Positions 59,606 to 64,000 of a DNA stretch of 64,000 nucleotides are shown one piece after another. The stretch comes from Urechis unicinctus (taxonomy: Eukaryota > Annelida > Polychaeta > Xenopneusta > Urechidae): positions 65,219,798 through 65,283,797 of the forward strand of contig CM067356.1 of assembly GCA_034190875.2 (NCBI GenBank), given 5' to 3'. Below the pieces are notes generated by a model. It worked only from the letters and a program-made list of their open reading frames with translations. It searched no databases and had not been told where the DNA came from. Numbering within the stretch: position 1 is the first letter of the stretch; each line of letters begins with the position of its first letter. The position numbers and the translations under genes are program-made.

Positions 59606-59745
59606 TTGATGTGTGTAGGTGTGTGTGTTTGTGCGTGTACGTGTGTTAGTTTATGTGTGTGTGTTTATGTGTGTGTATGTGTTAGAGAGATAGAGTGTGT
59701 GTGTGTGTGGTTGTGTGTTCGTGTGTAAGTATGTGTGTGTACGAC
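59606..59745 (+). repeat. Interrupted (GT)n tract
   Basis: GTGTGT units are broken by TTA, TAC and AGAGAGATAGAG. The minus-strand His/Thr-rich frame across it is a repeat translation. Confidence 0.9.
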
Positions 59746-61500
59746 TGTTAAGATATGACTTTGTGTTGCTCAAAACCTTCTTCCTTCCCTCGCCTGGCCT
59801 ATAAAATGCGTTGTGTATGGGGCTGCACCAAGTCAATTGATTGGGTACGTTGTAGTTTCGCCATGTCAAGGGAAAAGGACTAGTGCTGTTTAGCGTTCGA
59901 AATACTGATGCAGTTTATACTTGCATTGTCTAGGATTTTACGTGGTCATACATCCTTGCCAACCAATTGTTAAATATACACTTCACATATGCAATTGGTA
60001 TTGATGTAAATAAAGCTGGATTCCTCGCCACAGCGCTTCGCATGTTTGTGTATTTATTAGTCTATTACGTATTAATCACCACCACTTAATGTATGCTTGA
60101 CAATAATTCATTTATACGCAGCGTGCTTCCATGAGGGGTTGATACCTATTTTGTCAGCCGAATCAATATATCAACATGAGTGTGGTCAAATCGCGTCAAA
60201 ATATTCGCACGAATCCTAGTTTCTGCCGATGTTGCGAAACCTTACGGGTATAACTGCAATGTGAACGTGTTTATAGAGTTATTAACGAGCAATTTATTTA
60301 TGGGGTGACTCGGTCTGTCAACTGTACGAGCGCACTTTTGATCAACGTTGACCATTTGATGTATTTAGCATGAATATGTCCACCAGTTGCGCATATCAAG
60401 GTTGGCAGGACGTGCTAATGTCTATGAAACACCAAGTGAAGCCTCACATTTCTTTAGGCATATATATTGGTGATGTTGCAGAATATACAACGAAAAGTGC
60501 GTTTTATTCGCAACCAAACACCTTTTAGGAATCAAGGTATAACAACAAGTGACCCCCCCCCCAACATCATCCCCGAACGTCCGACCAATTAGATTTACCA
60601 GGTGGAAAAGGAACACACATATTTCAAGATCTCTTTCCAAAGCCCTGCATAATGTTACCTCTCTTCCACGAGTACCATCGTATCGTCAAAGTTGATTTTT
60701 TCATTTTTAAAATGTCAGCTGAAACAAATATATTGCGTATCAGTTCATCAGGCCGTCATTATATGCTGTTTTCCCAGATTGGATGCTGATCAAAATTTGT
60801 GTATGGCCTAACATCTTTGTTGGGACACTTAGCTGCAGCTATCAGCTGAAAGTCGATTTTAGTATGTACCTCTTTATCTGAGCAGAGGCCGAATTCAATG
60901 AATCACAAACCCGCTTATTCACTGTAATCGAGGTGAGTGACTTGCAGTCTTGTCTGACACGTTGTGATTCATGTATTCTAACATGGTTGATTAAATATAG
61001 CTTAATAACATCTGACAGTTGTGATGAGATTGTATATATTACACTGAATACTAATCCCTGAATTAATCGAAAAGCTGTTGAAATGCTGCAATTTGTCTTA
61101 AAAGAAAGATTCCCTAGAACTTTACTCCAACACTTTGTTGCTGCAATTAACGTATAATATACGGACGACGTCGTCAGTGCTACTTTTGTCATTATGCTTC
61201 AGGTTAAGTAGGCAGTGATGTGGTCACAAATAATCAAAGAGCGGTCAAAACATAAATTGCTGTTGTGCTTCTGTGGATGATGACAGCTGTTCATACGGCG
61301 GTAGGGTGAATGATACCAAGAAATACACGGCATGTATATCTACGTTTATAGTCATGCATTAATGCAGATGCTATGCTCGTAGTTATTGTTGATACTTGAT
61401 GGAAATTGCTATGTTTGAATAACATTGCACCGACATTATCAACTCGAACCAATTTATAGTTCCTATCGTCGAGTCCACCGAATAATATTCGCTGGCGGGA
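59746..61500. other. Non-coding DNA with one 116-codon unclassified frame
   Basis: The minus-strand frame at 60842-61192 is among the longest non-repetitive frames in the window. It is Ser/Thr-rich with no motif, signal peptide or splice context that I recognise, and a frame of this length is not surprising by chance. A canonical AATAAA at about 60008 is not attached to any gene I can see. Confidence 0.45.
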
Positions 61501-61504
61501 ATCA

Positions 61505-61925
61505 CGTTGTGTTTGACCAGCCAGTTATTTAATTAGATAAATAAGGTGCAACACAGGCTGCTGAATATGTAATATGATTAAGTATGAACTCTATGTCTAG
61601 ACCGCCAAAAGAGCAAGAATATCAGGCGTTAATGCGACAGATGACACAAATAGACAGCATTCGGTGTAAACTGTGTCATATTGTGATAAATCTAAAATGT
61701 CAGGAATGGTAAAAGGTATGAAAAGTCATCATTTACCCACAATTTAGTAAAAGCAGAATCAAAAAATACAGGAAAACGTGTTTCACCTAAGTTATTTTGT
61801 AACACTAATTGCATATGCAGCCTACCTAACTTTTCATAAGACTTGGGCGACAGTGATATTTGTATCGAATGACTCGTCAGTGTATACAATAATCGTTGTC
61901 CTCTGAGCGAAGTAAGTTGGCTTGT
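61505..61925 (+). repeat. Dispersed duplicate block, copy 2 (partner at 1056-1340)
   Basis: It has the same ordered words as the partner: CAGCCAGTTATT, TATGTCTAGAC, CAGGCGTTAATGC, GATAAATCTAAA, ACTTTTCATAAG, TTTGTATCGAAT and GTCCTCTGA. About 100 bp at 61705-61810 is extra. It ends about 12 bases before a (TA)n tract. Confidence 0.75.
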
Positions 61926-61932
61926 AATGCTC

Positions 61933-62350
<418 letters not shown>

Positions 62351-64000
62351 CAATGCAACTATTAACTGCAAGCTAGCATATCTTTCAAAATGGTTTTGGC
62401 GAGTACTCGCTTCCGATCGCACACTTTTTTTATATGTACCAACCGAGCCAGGAATAATTTTTGTTGCTGTGCATTTGGGTGATTTCTTCCCGCCAGGTTC
62501 ATTTCAAAGCGCTTCCGAGGTTAATTGGAAAGTCACTGTCTCGCGAATTTCTTGAGCGAAAATGTGATAGAGGCTGCCGTGGTATTTCTATCTTAATAAG
62601 GACTAGGTTAATAATTCTGCGATTATTGAAGGTACTACTATGGCATTAAATGTTACACCTTTTTGTTACTTGACTTATCATTGCTTTTGCCACCGTAACG
62701 CATCAACAATTGATAATTAACTGACAGTTAAAGCAATTCAAAGCTCCACAATGCTGCAACAGTAGGGCGCGTTCAAAACTGACAAAAAAACTAAACTTAC
62801 TGATGATGTGATTGAGTGTGTTTATCAACGATAAACAGTAAAACAATACATTGGACGTTTGTTTGTAAGGGCTGGATCAGGAAAACGCACTGATATTTGC
62901 TACGCTCGTACAGCTATGATTATTGTGCATCATACTGAGAAGGGGTGTGTCAAAACACCAGAGCTAGCCTTTTTCGTTGGTTTATACTTTCATCACATAT
63001 TACATTCGGAATTTAGTATTCTAACATGATTTATATTATTACGCACGTGTCATGGTTTTATTATTTCCTCAGCTAATCAGATATTCTTATATGAGGGCGC
63101 CAATACAAAAGCCGAAGAGCTGGTCGCAACTATTAATGAATCGATGCTTATATGGTCACCAACAGTGAGAGCTTGGTTAACGATATCCACTAGAATTACA
63201 GTACAGCTATGATACTGAAGTCTTGACACAGATTTGCCAGGTTGTTGAACATATTCGAAGCACCAAACAATGACCAAAGTTTCATCATTGTTAAATATCG
63301 TTGGTGATCCGTCAATTACAACATGGGATAGGCGATCTGGTTGATTCACAAACTATGCTCTCTGACTCCTGTTTATTGCGATGCAATACGTTTTGACCAA
63401 TCTTTTTATAACCGAGTGATCTGTTTGTAGGCCTGAAGGATTGCCTGAATGTAAGTAGGTTATAAGATACATTGCAAGAAAGTCGATGTGGTTGCCAAAG
63501 CCTCCAACGCTGGACAGACATTAAATGAGATGAATAGTGACACCACTAGACAACCTAATTTGAGGCCATTGCATGGTCACACAGCCGACTAACCAATATA
63601 TATAACCCTGCCACTGCGTTGGCGTTGTGATCGTTAACAAGGCCAATGTTCGAACTATCATATTTGTCTGCAGAATCCCTCCAATTATGACCAATGTTTA
63701 TCATGATATTTTTGTGTAAACTCAATATATGATGATTTTCTTTTCCAGAAAAATAATAAAAAGGTTGGACAATGTTCTTGCAAGCGTGTTACAGTTAAAA
63801 TATGTAACATCAGATGACCGAAAGTAAGCGGTCAACAATTATTTGAGGCAGTCATCATTCAAAAATTTTTTTTCATGTGTTGAATACTACGGAACTTCTT
63901 ATGTATTTCGAACAATGCTAACTTTTTAAGGCAATACATTATTTGCAGTGGAGAAGAGACCTTAATATTGTACCCAAATTATGCAGAACTAGCGTTACCT
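62351..64000. other. Non-coding DNA, nothing recognised
   Basis: No supported gene. Frames at 62461-62649 and on the minus strand at 63077-63349 and 63312-63521 have no family features. The window ends in ordinary AT-rich sequence. Confidence 0.5.

Noticed and set aside
60842..61192. 116-codon minus-strand frame as a possible gene
   Set aside because: There is no motif, no splice or promoter context and no family resemblance. A longest frame of this size is about what chance gives in 64 kb of AT-rich DNA read in six frames.

Overview
The window looks like nuclear DNA from an invertebrate animal. It is AT-rich, almost entirely non-coding, and loaded with very long (TA)n microsatellites. No prokaryotic gene arrangement is present. 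The only convincing gene is split by GT-AG introns and encodes a secreted Kazal-type protease inhibitor. The short Cys1-Cys2 spacing of its domains is common in invertebrate Kazal proteins. I cannot name the phylum with confidence. Apart from that gene, almost every long open frame is either translated microsatellite or no longer than chance would give in DNA of this composition.

Layout. 0-8 kb: mostly unrecognised sequence with (TA)n tracts at 0.86, 3.8 and 6.9 kb, a C14 run, a roughly 107-bp tandem duplication at 4.8 kb and a roughly 33-bp minisatellite at 7.5 kb. 8-13.7 kb: an inverted repeat at 9.7 kb, a diverged tandem duplication (10.55/11.25 kb), a decayed roughly 37-bp minisatellite, a G/T-rich stretch and a (GAA)n tract. 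17.6-21.2 kb: a diverged tandem duplication of about 2 kb, in which one copy has expanded a 40-bp unit about five-fold. 21.2-27.3 kb: no gene seen. 27.3-28.5 kb: a short CpG-rich block running into (CT)n and (TA)n. 31.9-35.0 kb: about 2.7 kb of TA, TC and TG low-complexity DNA in two islands, with a possible tRNA-derived relic between them. 35.67-37.0 kb: the Kazal gene (TATA box, five coding exons). 39.4-40.3 and 52.7-54.8 kb: a dispersed segmental duplication, whose second copy carries about 1.3 kb of extra DNA including an (ATGT)n tract and a decayed Kazal exon. 42-44 kb: small tandem duplications. 46-52.7 and 56.9-57.6 kb: large TA islands. 59.3-62.4 kb: more (TA)n, a GT-rich tract and a second copy of the sequence found at 1.06-1.34 kb.

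The Kazal gene encodes a signal peptide and two six-cysteine domains of identical cysteine spacing (except the last gap), with predicted P1 residues Ala and Arg. As given, the sequence has one extra G in the small third exon. It destroys the last cysteine of domain 1 and creates a stop. Everything on both sides is intact, so this is a sequencing or assembly indel, an allele, or a very young pseudogene.

I found no CRISPR array, rRNA, confident tRNA, intact transposon or multi-gene system. The wider theme is genome plasticity: many duplicated blocks are bounded by or interrupted by (TA)n tracts, and several times one copy of a pair has expanded an internal minisatellite.
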